NCBI RefSeq assembly: GCF_001028135.1
Contig: NZ_LDNM01000008.1
Coordinates: 1 to 64,000, forward strand
Reading direction: 5' to 3'
Origin: Xenorhabdus griffiniae
Lineage (GTDB): Bacteria; Pseudomonadota; Gammaproteobacteria; Enterobacterales; Enterobacteriaceae
Length of the DNA stretch: 64,000 nt
In this document: positions 8,275 to 17,884 of the stretch, one piece after another
How the letters are laid out: every line of letters starts with the position of its first letter
How positions within the stretch are numbered: the stretch's first letter is position 1
Program-made: the position numbers and the translations under genes
The notes under the pieces: model-generated
What the model was told of the DNA's origin: nothing
Seen by the model: only the letters and a program-made list of their open reading frames with translations
Databases searched by the model: none

Positions 8275-9576
8275 CTACAAGATAATACCACCAAACAGGA
8301 AACCGAATGTGACCGCCAATACAACGGCAAGAGTACCCGGAATAAAGAAGGGATGGTTGAAAACAAAACGCCCGATACGGGTGGTTCCGGTATCATCCAT
8401 CTGTACGGCTGCAACCAGTGTCGGATACGTTGGCAGGATAAACAGGCCAGATACCGCAGAGAAAGAAGCGATCGCCGTTAATGGCGTGACATTCAGTGCC
8501 AGAGCCATTGGCATCAATGCCTTCGCTGTTGCGGCTTGTGAATAGAGCAAGGCTGAACAGAAGAAGAAGATGACTGCCAGCAGCCACGGTCGGGCGTGAA
8601 TTAAACTACCTGCGGTTTCTTTGATCCAGCCAAGATTGGCCTGTACAAAGGTATCCCCCAGCCATGCAACCCCTAAGATACAGATACATGCGCTCATGCC
8701 AGCTTTGAAAGTGCTTGAGTTCAGGATGGCATCGGTATCGACGGAGCAAATAATGGTGGTGAGCGTAGCGACACTGAGCATGATGATCAAAATCGCATTG
8801 GTGGTATTCATCAGAGGTTTTTCAACCAGGCCGACACTCGGGCTATTAATAATCGCATAAACGACCACACCAACAACACCTAGCAGGAACAACAGTACAG
8901 AGCATTTTGCTTTGGGTCTGATTTGAATCTGGCTGGCACCACGCATTTCTATCAAGCCCTCTTCAAGGCGTTTTTGATAAACAGGATCATTCGACAGTTT
9001 GGCATCAAAAAGCCATGAAATAATGAATGACATGAGGATGATGGCACAAAATGTTGAAGGCAGTAATACCATTAACAGGTGGATATAGCTGATGCCTTGC
9101 CCTTCCATAGTCGATGCCATATAAACAACTGCCGCAGAAATAGGTGAAGCCGTGATCCCGATCTGGGCAGCGACAACGGCAGTAGAGAGTGGACGACATG
9201 GTTTTATGCCTTGCTCTTTGGCAACTTCTGCAATAACAGGCAAGGTTGCCAGTGAGATGTTCCCCGTACCTGCAAATAGTGTCAGAAAATACGTGACGAT
9301 AGGTGCAAGAACTGTGATGTATTTGGGATTCTTGCGCAGTAATTTTTCAGTTTGTTGAACGAGATAATCGAGTCCCCCCGCCACTTGCATCGCTGAAATT
9401 GCAGCAATGACGGCCATAATAATTGAAATAACGTCAAATGGAATACTGCCTGGTTTAACACCGATGGCGGCGAGGACGAGAACACCCATCCCACCAGCAA
9501 AGCCAATACCTATTCCCCCTAGCCGTGCCCCTAAAAAAATGGCCAGCAGAACAATAACCAATTCTACGGCTAACAT
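8275..9576 (-). CDS. dcuA: Anaerobic C4-dicarboxylate transporter DcuA
   Basis: A 433-residue inner-membrane carrier, the same length as E. coli DcuA, which exchanges aspartate, fumarate and succinate. The protein is hydrophobic throughout with about ten or more helices; family-like stretches include GLDYLVQQTEKLLRKNPKYI and the glycine-rich N-terminus LGARLGGIGIGFAGG. It lies downstream of aspA on the same strand, with a terminator hairpin between, as in E. coli, where aspA and dcuA are partly co-expressed. With aspartase it supplies fumarate for anaerobic respiration. Confidence 0.95.
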   Translation of the reverse strand: MLAVELVIVLLAIFLGARLGGIGIGFAGGMGVLVLAAIGVKPGSIPFDVISIIMAVIAAISAMQVAGGLDYLVQQTEKLLRKNPKYITVLAPIVTYFLTLFAGTGNISLATLPVIAEVAKEQGIKPCRPLSTAVVAAQIGITASPISAAVVYMASTMEGQGISYIHLLMVLLPSTFCAIILMSFIISWLFDAKLSNDPVYQKRLEEGLIEMRGASQIQIRPKAKCSVLLFLLGVVGVVVYAIINSPSVGLVEKPLMNTTNAILIIMLSVATLTTIICSVDTDAILNSSTFKAGMSACICILGVAWLGDTFVQANLGWIKETAGSLIHARPWLLAVIFFFCSALLYSQAATAKALMPMALALNVTPLTAIASFSAVSGLFILPTYPTLVAAVQMDDTGTTRIGRFVFNHPFFIPGTLAVVLAVTFGFLFGGIIL

Positions 9577-9649
9577 GTTAAATACTCCTTCATTTATTTA
9601 GTATTATGAAAATCTATGGTTAATAATTTGTGTTTGCGGAAAATTAAAA

Positions 9650-9681
9650 AGGCACGCTTCCGGTTGGAATAGCGTGCCTTA
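9650..9681 (-). terminator. aspA terminator
   Basis: A perfect 10-base stem, AAGGCACGCT at 9650-9659 pairing with AGCGTGCCTT at 9672-9681, followed on the minus strand by a T-rich tract. It lies 35 bases beyond the aspA stop and before dcuA. Confidence 0.85.
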
Positions 9682-9716
9682 ATAATTAAGACGAACTCGT
9701 TATTATAATCATTTAA

Positions 9717-11141
9717 TTAGTCATCAAAACGTTTTGCTTTATAAGTTGGATGTTTTAGGTTCTCAACAGAGAAAATATCATCTAATTCAGCTTCGGTCAG
9801 TAAACCGCGCTCAAGCACGACTTCACGAACGCTCTTGCCTGTTTCAGCACAGATCTTACCCACGATATCGCCATTGTGGTGGCCAATAAATGGGTTCAGA
9901 TAAGTCACGATCCCGATAGAGTTGAATACGAAGTTTTCACAAACTTCTTTATTGGCAGTAATGCCGCTGACGCATTTTTCAACTAAATTACGGCATGCGT
10001 TGTTCAGGATAGACATAGATTCAAACATAGCCTGACCAATCGCAGGTTCCATTACGTTAAGCTGTAATTGGCCTGCTTCCGCTGCCATAGTGACACAGAT
10101 ATCGTTACCGATAACTTTGAAGCACACCTGGTTAACCACTTCTGGCACAACGGGGTTAACTTTTGCTGGCATGATGGAAGAACCTGCCTGCAATTCTGGC
10201 AGATTAATTTCATTCAGGCCAGCACGAGGGCCGGAAGAGAGCAGACGCAAGTCGTTACAAATCTTGGACAGCTTAACGGCCAGACGTTTCAACGCGCTGT
10301 GAACCATGACGTAAGCGCCACAGTCAGAGGTGGCTTCTATCAAATCTTCTGCTGGTTGGCAAGGCAAACCTGTGACTTCGGCCAATTTTTCAACGACCAG
10401 TTTTTGGTAACCTGGTGCAGTATTTAAGCCAGTACCGATAGCGGTAGCGCCAAGGTTCACTTCCAGCAGCAGTTCTGCCGTGCGGATAATGTTTTTGATC
10501 TCTTCTTTCAACAGCACAGAAAAAGCACGGAATTCTTGGCCCAGTGTCATGGGGACAGCGTCTTGCAGCTGGGTACGGCCCATTTTCAGGATGTCATCGA
10601 ATTCAACCCCTTTTTTGTCGAAGCCCTCTTTCAGCAATTCAATGGAATCAATTAAATGCATCAGGGAGTTATAAACAGCAATGCGGAAGCCTGTAGGATA
10701 AGCATCATTGGTTGACTGGCTTCTGTTCAGGTGATCATTTGGGTTCAGGTACTCATATTCCCCTTTTTGATGTCCCATCAACTCCAGGCCGATATTTGCC
10801 AGCACCTCATTCGTGTTCATGTTGAGTGAAGTACCGGCACCACCCTGAAAGACATCAACAGGGAATTGATCCATACATTTGCTTTTAATGAGAACTTCAT
10901 CACAGGCTTTGACAATGATATCTGCCACTTTTCCAGAAATAGTATGGAGTTCTTTGTTTGCCAGTGCCGCCGCTTTCTTCACCATCACCATGCCGCGGAT
11001 GAATTCAGGCACACTGTTGATGGTACGGTCACTGATATAAAAATTTTCAATCGCACGTAGAGTGTGAATACCGTAGTAGGCTTCAGCAGGAACTTCTCGT
11101 TTACCTAACAGGTCTTCTTCGATACGAATGTTGTTTGACAT
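9717..11141 (-). CDS. aspA: Aspartate ammonia-lyase (aspartase)
   Basis: Converts L-aspartate to fumarate and ammonia in the cytoplasm. The 474-residue protein has the aspartase/fumarase signature [16 protein letters not shown] with the catalytic serine loop, and the conserved segments [17 protein letters not shown] and [14 protein letters not shown] [10 protein letters not shown]. The start at 11141 is taken because AGAAGG lies 6 bases before it and the N-terminus [18 protein letters not shown] matches the family; the open frame runs 26 codons further upstream. A good CRP-like site lies about 200 bases upstream. Confidence 0.97.
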   Translation of the reverse strand: MSNNIRIEEDLLGKREVPAEAYYGIHTLRAIENFYISDRTINSVPEFIRGMVMVKKAAALANKELHTISGKVADIIVKACDEVLIKSKCMDQFPVDVFQGGAGTSLNMNTNEVLANIGLELMGHQKGEYEYLNPNDHLNRSQSTNDAYPTGFRIAVYNSLMHLIDSIELLKEGFDKKGVEFDDILKMGRTQLQDAVPMTLGQEFRAFSVLLKEEIKNIIRTAELLLEVNLGATAIGTGLNTAPGYQKLVVEKLAEVTGLPCQPAEDLIEATSDCGAYVMVHSALKRLAVKLSKICNDLRLLSSGPRAGLNEINLPELQAGSSIMPAKVNPVVPEVVNQVCFKVIGNDICVTMAAEAGQLQLNVMEPAIGQAMFESMSILNNACRNLVEKCVSGITANKEVCENFVFNSIGIVTYLNPFIGHHNGDIVGKICAETGKSVREVVLERGLLTEAELDDIFSVENLKHPTYKAKRFDD

Positions 11142-11520
11142 GAGAACCTTCTTAAAATTGGATACGTTTTTTGACTGTTCTATTACGTGTTTGTTGGAAA
11201 ATAATGTTGCCGCCAACAATTTCCCTGATATTAAACACTTATCATGAAATTGCTGGCGCGATCATATGTGGATTTGTGAAAAATGCCTTGAACCTGGATC
11301 ACTTTATAGTGTTATTTTATTGATGAAATAGCATATGTGTGACTAAGGTCACGATTACGGAGGGAAAAAGTTAAGAGTTTGAAGTATTGAAAACGGTCAC
11401 GATTATCCCCACATGTGTTATCTAACACCATATTATGTGATCTAACCCGATATTAGGTGTCACACAGAGTGTGAATGATCGAATAGTGTGAACCTTCAAT
11501 AATAATGAAAGGAGAACCAC
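11142..11520. promoter_or_regulatory. Divergent aspA/fxsA regulatory region
   Basis: The 379 bases between the two start codons hold no gene. A CRP-like site TGTGA-N6-TCACG lies at 11338-11353 and fits CRP control of aspA known in E. coli. Two copies of TGT(T/G)ATCTAAC(A/C)C lie at 11416-11428 and 11436-11448, exactly 20 bases apart; the first is itself a near-perfect palindrome (GTGTTA-TC-TAACAC). The regulator that would bind them is not known to me. Confidence 0.6.
11338..11353. promoter_or_regulatory. CRP-binding site upstream of aspA
   Basis: TGTGA, six bases, TCACG: one base from the CRP consensus TGTGA-N6-TCACA. Distance to the aspA start is about 195 bases. E. coli aspA is known to be activated by CRP; binding here is inferred. 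Confidence 0.7.
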
Positions 11521-12063
11521 GTGCGTTGGCTCCCGCTTATCCTTATATGCCTTCTGGTTTACATCGAGTCTGTCTTGTTTGTTCGGATTGCCTCTGAAAT
11601 TGGGGTCTTGTTGACTCTGTTATTGGTTATTCTTACATCTTGTCTTGGTGTATCCCTCGTGCGTAATCAAGGCATCAAGAATTTTATCTCTATGAAGCAA
11701 AAACTCGCCGCCGGTGAGAGTCCTGCAGAAGAAGCTGTTAAAAGTGTTTCTCTGGTCATGGCTGGATTTTTGCTGATATTGCCCGGTTTCTTCACCGATT
11801 TTCTCGGATTACTGCTGTTATTGTCTCCCGTACAGAAATTTCTGACCGCGAAGTTATTGCCTCATATTAAGTTTTACCGTCCAAATACTTTTTATGGTTC
11901 CGGTAATTATAGTCATCATAATGGCGGTTCTGGGCAGAACGGGCAGACTTTTGAGGGAGAATATGAGCGTAGGCAAGATGGCGACTCCCGTATATCGAAT
12001 GACAAAAAATCCGCAGAGCAAAAGCATTATGGTGAGTCTGGCAGTGAGCGCAATAAAAAATGA
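11521..12063 (+). CDS. fxsA: FxsA membrane protein
   Basis: A 180-residue protein of the FxsA family; in E. coli overproduction suppresses exclusion of phage T7 by the F plasmid. It begins at a GTG with GGAGA just upstream. The first two thirds carry three or four hydrophobic helices (for example LLTLLLVILTSCLGVSLV and MAGFLLILPGFFTDFLGLLL); the tail is hydrophilic and rich in Asn, Gly, Ser and His. It sits between aspA (divergent) and groES, the E. coli order. Its cellular role is unknown. Confidence 0.9.
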   Translation: MRWLPLILICLLVYIESVLFVRIASEIGVLLTLLLVILTSCLGVSLVRNQGIKNFISMKQKLAAGESPAEEAVKSVSLVMAGFLLILPGFFTDFLGLLLLLSPVQKFLTAKLLPHIKFYRPNTFYGSGNYSHHNGGSGQNGQTFEGEYERRQDGDSRISNDKKSAEQKHYGESGSERNKK

Positions 12064-12125
12064 TTGCCACTGTGTTGGCTGAAATTTCAGTAAGTAAGAA
12101 AAAAGTAAAATATTTTTGTTACTCA

Positions 12126-12156
12126 CCCTTGAAGTCATGATCTCAAGCCCCAATTT
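12126..12156 (+). promoter_or_regulatory. Sigma-32 (heat-shock) promoter of groESL
   Basis: CCCTTGAAG at 12126-12134 (-35) and CCCCAATTT at 12148-12156 (-10), with 14 bases between CTTGAA and CCCC, fit the sigma-32 consensus CTTGAAA / CCCCATNT. The element lies about 80 bases upstream of groES, as in E. coli groE. Confidence 0.85.
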
Positions 12157-12160
12157 GTAG

Positions 12161-12532
<372 letters not shown>

Positions 12533-12578
12533 TTGAGAATTTTATTACGCTTAGATCTTCTTAATTGAACGAATTTAA

Positions 12579-14237
<1,659 letters not shown>

Positions 14238-14276
14238 TGCTGGCATTGACCATCCCATAAGGGTAAAACCCTTAAA

Positions 14277-14306
14277 GGCGAGCAGGGAAAACTTGCTCGC
14301 CTTTTT
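14277..14306 (+). terminator. groESL terminator
   Basis: Stem GGCGAGCA (14277-14284) pairing with TGCTCGCC (14294-14301), followed by five T. A smaller hairpin, AAGGG/CCCTT, precedes it. Confidence 0.93.
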
Positions 14307-14334
14307 ATTGTTCCTATAACTAATGAGGGAAGTT

Positions 14335-14676
14335 ATGCGAATTAAAATTTTGTTTGGTGCGTCAGTATTACTGTTGGCTGGGTGCACAACAACTCATCAA
14401 TTAACCTCCGCTGGCGCTAATGTGCGTTTTGCGGACACTCAACCAGGTAGTGAATGCCAGCGGTTAGGTGAAGTTACTGGCACGCAAAGCAACTGGCTCA
14501 ATGGCGTTAGCAATGAGAGCAGTTCTATGCGTAGCGCAGCCAATGACTTACGTAATAAAGTGGCTGAAATGGGCGGCAATGTTATTTATGGGATAAATAG
14601 TCCATCAGAGGGATTGCTGGCTAGTTTTGTCCCCCTTGATAGCAAAATGGTTGGTCAGGTCTATAAGTGCCCTTAG
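14335..14676 (+). CDS. yjeI: YjeI-family lipoprotein (DUF4156)
   Basis: A 113-residue predicted lipoprotein. The signal peptide ends in the lipobox LLAGC, so the mature protein should start at that cysteine and sit in the envelope. The body shares long segments with E. coli YjeI, including AANDLRNKVAEMGGNVIYGI and GQVYKCP. The start at 14335 follows GAGGGA; an ATG 12 bases earlier lacks a ribosome site. Its position between groEL and epmB is the same as in E. coli. Function is unknown. Confidence 0.9.
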   Translation: MRIKILFGASVLLLAGCTTTHQLTSAGANVRFADTQPGSECQRLGEVTGTQSNWLNGVSNESSSMRSAANDLRNKVAEMGGNVIYGINSPSEGLLASFVPLDSKMVGQVYKCP

Positions 14677-14696
14677 GTATTAATAGATGGGGTTAG

Positions 14697-14807
14697 TGGG
14701 AAAGTGGTTTGGGCAATGCCCAGAAAGAATTTCAGTTTCTGTGCGCTGCCCATTTAGAAGAGCTTAATAATGAAGGAATTAACCGGATCAGTGATCGATT
14801 GGCATAG
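14697..14807 (+). other. Coding-like frame of unknown origin
   Basis: After a TAG at 14694 the frame stays open for 36 codons to a TAG at 14805-14807 and reads NAQKEFQFLCAAHLEELNNE and on to DRLA. It has no ATG, only a possible TTG at 14709 without a good ribosome site. It may be the tail of a lost gene in the yjeI-epmB gap, or chance. Confidence 0.2.
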
Positions 14808-14813
14808 GAACTA

Positions 14814-15845
14814 TCACTCGTTTTGTGCTAGCCCTAAATCTAGCGGGGTTTTGCTTGGCTCGCCACCAATTTCCCTGGTCAGGCCCGGAACCAGATAACC
14901 GGATACTTTAGTCAATAATTCTCGCATAATAGCTTTTGCCTCTTCATCGTCCACGAGAAAATGTGCGGCACCCTGAACTTTATCCAGAACGTGAATGTAG
15001 TAAGGTAATATGCCTGAGTCAAAGAGTGCATGACTTAAGTCAGCCAAAGTATCTGCATTATTATTGACATCACGTAACATCACACTTTGATTCAGTAGTG
15101 TCACTCCAGCTTGTTTTAGCCGCATCATACTTGTGCGGAACGCATCATCAATTTCATTTGCATGATTGATATGGGTCACCATGATCACCTGCAAGCGAGT
15201 TTGTGCTAAACGGTTACACAGTGAAAGCGTGATTCGATCAGGGATCACAACTGGCAAACGCGTATGGATACGTAACCGCTTAATGTGTGGAACAGATTCA
15301 AGACGGCTGATTAACCAGTCAAGTTCATGATCCTTAGCCATTAATGGATCACCACCAGAGAAGATAATTTCGTCGAGTTCAGGGTGTTGTTCAATATAAT
15401 CCAGAGCAAGCAGCCAATTGTTTTTATTGCCTTTATTATCCCCATAAGGGAAATGGCGACGAAAACAATAGCGACAATTAACTGCGCAGCCCCCTTTGAC
15501 CAGTAGCAGGGCTCGATTGTGATATTTATGCAATAAACCTGGAACAACACTGCGTTGTTCATCTAACGGATCAGCAGTGAAACCAGGGGATATCGCAAAT
15601 TCTTCCCGTGAGGTCAGGACTTGTAATAGAAGAGGATCACGGGGATCGCCCTTTTTCATTCGTGTTACAAATGCTCTTGGCACACGCAGAGGAAATAAGC
15701 GTTTTGCTTCATTGCCTTCTTGCAGCTTCGTATGTGTGTTTAAGGATAATAGTTGCAACAACTCATTGGGATCAGTAATAACATCCGCGAGTTGTTGTAG
15801 CCAGACTTCTCTGACGGGGTGAATATGGGTTATAATGTGTGCCAT
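14814..15845 (-). CDS. epmB: EF-P beta-lysylation protein EpmB
   Basis: A 343-residue radical-SAM lysine 2,3-aminomutase that makes (R)-beta-lysine for attachment to EF-P by EpmA. The [4Fe-4S] ligands are C120, C124 and C127 in CAVNCRYC, followed by FRRHFPY and the SGGDPL segment. It is divergent from efp with only 40 bases between the start codons, so the enzyme and its final target share a control region. Confidence 0.96.
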   Translation of the reverse strand: MAHIITHIHPVREVWLQQLADVITDPNELLQLLSLNTHTKLQEGNEAKRLFPLRVPRAFVTRMKKGDPRDPLLLQVLTSREEFAISPGFTADPLDEQRSVVPGLLHKYHNRALLLVKGGCAVNCRYCFRRHFPYGDNKGNKNNWLLALDYIEQHPELDEIIFSGGDPLMAKDHELDWLISRLESVPHIKRLRIHTRLPVVIPDRITLSLCNRLAQTRLQVIMVTHINHANEIDDAFRTSMMRLKQAGVTLLNQSVMLRDVNNNADTLADLSHALFDSGILPYYIHVLDKVQGAAHFLVDDEEAKAIMRELLTKVSGYLVPGLTREIGGEPSKTPLDLGLAQNE

Positions 15846-15885
15846 TTTTTGGCTAAGCCATTTTGTTAAAAATTAGAGGATCTCC

Positions 15886-16452
15886 ATGGCTACTTATAGT
15901 ACCAATGAATTCCGTTCAGGTCTTAAAATCATGTTAGATGGCGAGCCGTGCGCTATTCTTGACAGTGAATTTGTTAAACCAGGTAAAGGGCAGGCATTTG
16001 CCCGCGTTCGTATTCGTAAACTGATTTCAGGTAAACTGCTGGAAAAAACTTTTAAATCAACAGATTCTGCTGAAAGTGCGGATGTCATGGATGTCAACCT
16101 GACTTATTTATACAACGACGGTGAATTTTGGCATTTCATGAACAACGAAACTTTCGAACAGCTGGCGGCGGATGAGAAAGCCGTTGGTGACAATGCAAAA
16201 TGGCTGATCGATCAGGCAGAATGTATTCTGACTCTGTGGGATGGCCGTCCTATCGCTGTAAATCCACCAAACTTTGTTGAACTGGAAATCGTTGATACGG
16301 ATCCAGGTCTGAAAGGTGATACTGCGGGTACTGGCGGTAAACCTGCAACCTTGAGCACCGGCGCTGTCGTTAAAGTCCCTCTGTTTGTACAGATTGGCGA
16401 AGTGATCAAAGTTGACACCCGTTCTGGCGAATACGTTTCTCGCGTGAAATAA
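15886..16452 (+). CDS. efp: Elongation factor P
   Basis: A 188-residue factor that relieves ribosome stalling at polyproline motifs. The modifiable lysine K34 lies in KPGKGQAF, the substrate loop for EpmA/EpmB/EpmC. Length and the C-terminal [18 protein letters not shown] match the family. AGAGGA precedes the ATG. A strong terminator follows. Confidence 0.98.
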   Translation: MATYSTNEFRSGLKIMLDGEPCAILDSEFVKPGKGQAFARVRIRKLISGKLLEKTFKSTDSAESADVMDVNLTYLYNDGEFWHFMNNETFEQLAADEKAVGDNAKWLIDQAECILTLWDGRPIAVNPPNFVELEIVDTDPGLKGDTAGTGGKPATLSTGAVVKVPLFVQIGEVIKVDTRSGEYVSRVK

Positions 16453-16473
16453 TCGCGTTTGCTATTCTAAAAA

Positions 16474-16510
16474 AACCGCAGCCTCTTCGTCCAGAGGTTG
16501 CGGTTTTTTT
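16474..16510 (+). terminator. efp terminator
   Basis: A long stem formed by AACCGCAGCCTCT and AGAGGTTGCGGTT with a 6-base loop and a run of T. It separates efp from the riboswitch of sugE. Confidence 0.92.
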
Positions 16511-16585
16511 TGTTATAACTCCTTGGTTATTATCATTGCAGCTATCAGATCGGGTAGCTATAATCCAGTTTCATTTCTTATCGTT

Positions 16586-16630
16586 ATCCTGGACGACCTG
16601 GATAAACGTCATCTCATCGGGGACGGCCCC
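16586..16630 (+). ncRNA. Guanidine-II (mini-ykkC) riboswitch
   Basis: Two small hairpins in series: 16586-16603, with GG and CC closing an ACGA loop (outer stem ATCC/GGAT), and 16619-16630, GGGG-ACGG-CCCC. Paired stem-loops with ACGR tetraloops are the signature of the guanidine-II class, which dimerises around guanidinium and exposes the ribosome site. The AAAGGGA ribosome site of sugE follows 12 bases later. The downstream gene is the expected guanidinium exporter. Class and ligand are from established knowledge; the match is visible here. Confidence 0.92.
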
Positions 16631-16654
16631 TTGTCATCATATAAAGGGAAAGAT

Positions 16655-16969
16655 ATGTCTTGGTTGATCCTTCTTATTGCGGGTTTGTTGGAAGTCGTGT
16701 GGGCAGTAGGCCTAAAATATACCCACGGTTTTTCACGCTGGGTGCCGAGTTTAATGACGATCAGCGCGATGGTGGTCAGCATGGGGTTACTCGCCTATGC
16801 CATGAAAAATCTACCGGCAGGAACTGCCTATGCCGTGTGGACAGGTATTGGTGCGGTAGGTACGGCGATTTTCGGCATCATGGTGCTGGGAGAGTCTGCA
16901 AATTTCACGCGGATATTAAGCCTTGGCCTGATTGTGATTGGCATTATTGGCTTAAAGTTGGCGAGCTGA
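16655..16969 (+). CDS. sugE: Guanidinium exporter SugE/Gdx (SMR family)
   Basis: A 104-residue small multidrug resistance protein with four transmembrane helices; the SugE/Gdx subfamily is known to exchange guanidinium for protons. The conserved glutamate is in the first helix ([17 protein letters not shown]), and [16 protein letters not shown] is the typical third-helix segment. The start at 16655 follows AAAGGGA; the frame extends upstream through the riboswitch but that part is not coding. Guanidine-II control fits the export role. Confidence 0.95.
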   Translation: MSWLILLIAGLLEVVWAVGLKYTHGFSRWVPSLMTISAMVVSMGLLAYAMKNLPAGTAYAVWTGIGAVGTAIFGIMVLGESANFTRILSLGLIVIGIIGLKLAS

Positions 16970-17008
16970 TTACTTATAAATAAACCCAGCGTAGTGCTGG
17001 GCTCATGA

Positions 17009-17221
17009 TTATTTCTTTTCATAACGCGAAGGCCATATTTCTTCTGGCGTGCGTCCCAGCGCTGCGGCAATAAGACGCTCACCTTTTGGCCAGTGTCGTT
17101 GCAATGCATTGGCAAGAGTTGATGACGCCAGCCCTGCTGTTCGGGATACTTCTGACAGTGTTGTCCCGCGTTTTTTCAATTCGGCGATGATATCAGCAGA
17201 ATGCCAGTCTTTTTTTTCCAT
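17009..17221 (-). CDS. Ner/Nlp-like DNA-binding protein
   Basis: A 70-residue helix-turn-helix protein related to phage Mu Ner and E. coli Nlp (SfsB): it shares DWHSADIIAELKKRGT, the recognition region AGLASSTLANALQRHWPKGE and the terminal IWPSRYEKK. It lacks the roughly 20-residue C-terminal tail of E. coli Nlp. It faces a controller-type gene across a 149-base region that holds two C-box palindromes, one 60 bases ahead of its start. Ner proteins repress early phage promoters; the role here is unknown. Confidence 0.88.
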   Translation of the reverse strand: MEKKDWHSADIIAELKKRGTTLSEVSRTAGLASSTLANALQRHWPKGERLIAAALGRTPEEIWPSRYEKK

Positions 17222-17280
17222 CCTTAAACTCTCCAGTTATCAATAATCTTTTTGATTAAAAAGTAAGTGAGTATTCAGTA

Positions 17281-17293
17281 GACTATAAGTCAC
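17281..17293 (-). promoter_or_regulatory. C-box palindrome facing the Ner-like gene
   Basis: On the minus strand it reads GTGACTTATAGTC, containing the palindrome GACT-N3-AGTC (17281-17291). This is the operator half-site type used by restriction-modification controller proteins (C.PvuII, C.Esp1396I). It lies 60 bases upstream of the Ner-like start, on the strand that reads toward that gene. Confidence 0.7.
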
Positions 17294-17320
17294 GCATCAT
17301 AGCATAACTTCAGCTGAAAC

Positions 17321-17333
17321 GTGACTCATAGTC
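17321..17333 (+). promoter_or_regulatory. C-box palindrome facing the controller gene
   Basis: GTGACTCATAGTC followed by CGTGG, containing GACT-N3-AGTC at 17323-17333; this closely resembles the GTGACTTATAGTCCGTG operator of C.Esp1396I as I recall it. It is 38 bases upstream of the controller start. Between the two C-boxes lies a perfect palindrome TTCAGCTGAA (17309-17318). Confidence 0.75.
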
Positions 17334-17370
17334 CGTGGTCGGATAAGTAACATGAATCGATACTTATCGG

Positions 17371-17610
17371 ATGAAAAAATCGAACAACATCAGATCCCTT
17401 TTTGGTCAAAGAATTAGGTATCTCAGGAGAGAAGCTGGAATGTCACAAGAGGCTTTTGCCGATAAGTGTGGACTGGATCGCACTTATGTCAGTGGCATTG
17501 AACGTGGTGTCAGAAATCCTACCCTGGAAATTATTTATGTGATAGCAAATGGATTACAGATTGAACTCAGTGAATTGTTCGATTTCGGGACAATACACCC
17601 TCCCCGTTAA
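17371..17610 (+). CDS. Stand-alone controller (C)-type XRE regulator
   Basis: A 79-residue single-domain XRE protein. The run LDRTYVSGIERGVRNPTL and the small size are typical of controller proteins of type II restriction-modification systems, which first activate and then repress their own operon by binding C-boxes. Two C-box palindromes lie upstream. The ATG at 17371 has no usual Shine-Dalgarno sequence; an 8-base inverted repeat (17342-17349 / 17361-17368) ends 2 bases before it. Several known C genes have leaderless transcripts. No endonuclease or methyltransferase gene lies nearby. Generic phage-type repressor is the alternative. Confidence 0.85.
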   Translation: MKKSNNIRSLFGQRIRYLRREAGMSQEAFADKCGLDRTYVSGIERGVRNPTLEIIYVIANGLQIELSELFDFGTIHPPR

Positions 17611-17701
17611 AACCAATGGTCAAGATAAAATACAGATCGTTAGAAATATAAATTTCACCAACTCATCTCCTCTATTTCCATCTTCTTTACTTTAAATGGC
17701 A

Positions 17702-17728
17702 AAGTTGCAGCCAATAAAGCTGCGACTT
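17702..17728. repeat. Small intergenic inverted repeat (AAGTTGCAGC)
   Basis: AAGTTGCAGC at 17702-17711 and GCTGCGACTT at 17719-17728, loop of seven, one mismatch. A related form lies at 19730-19756 (AAGTTGC ... GCTGCAACTC). It may act as a weak terminator or belong to a dispersed palindromic family. Confidence 0.55.
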
Positions 17729-17884
17729 GAAAAAATCATGTTTCCTTGTCGTTTGGCCTGAGTACCAAACTGAGAGATATACTCTATTTTTGAATATGGT
17801 ATTTATTTTTGTCATATTAGGAAGTAAGGCTTGCTGAAATTTGGCAAGAAAATGCTCTTTGATTAGATATCCGCTGGGAACAAA

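Noticed and set aside
15893..16097. Minus-strand small frame within efp
   Set aside because: Antisense to a highly conserved gene with no independent start signal.
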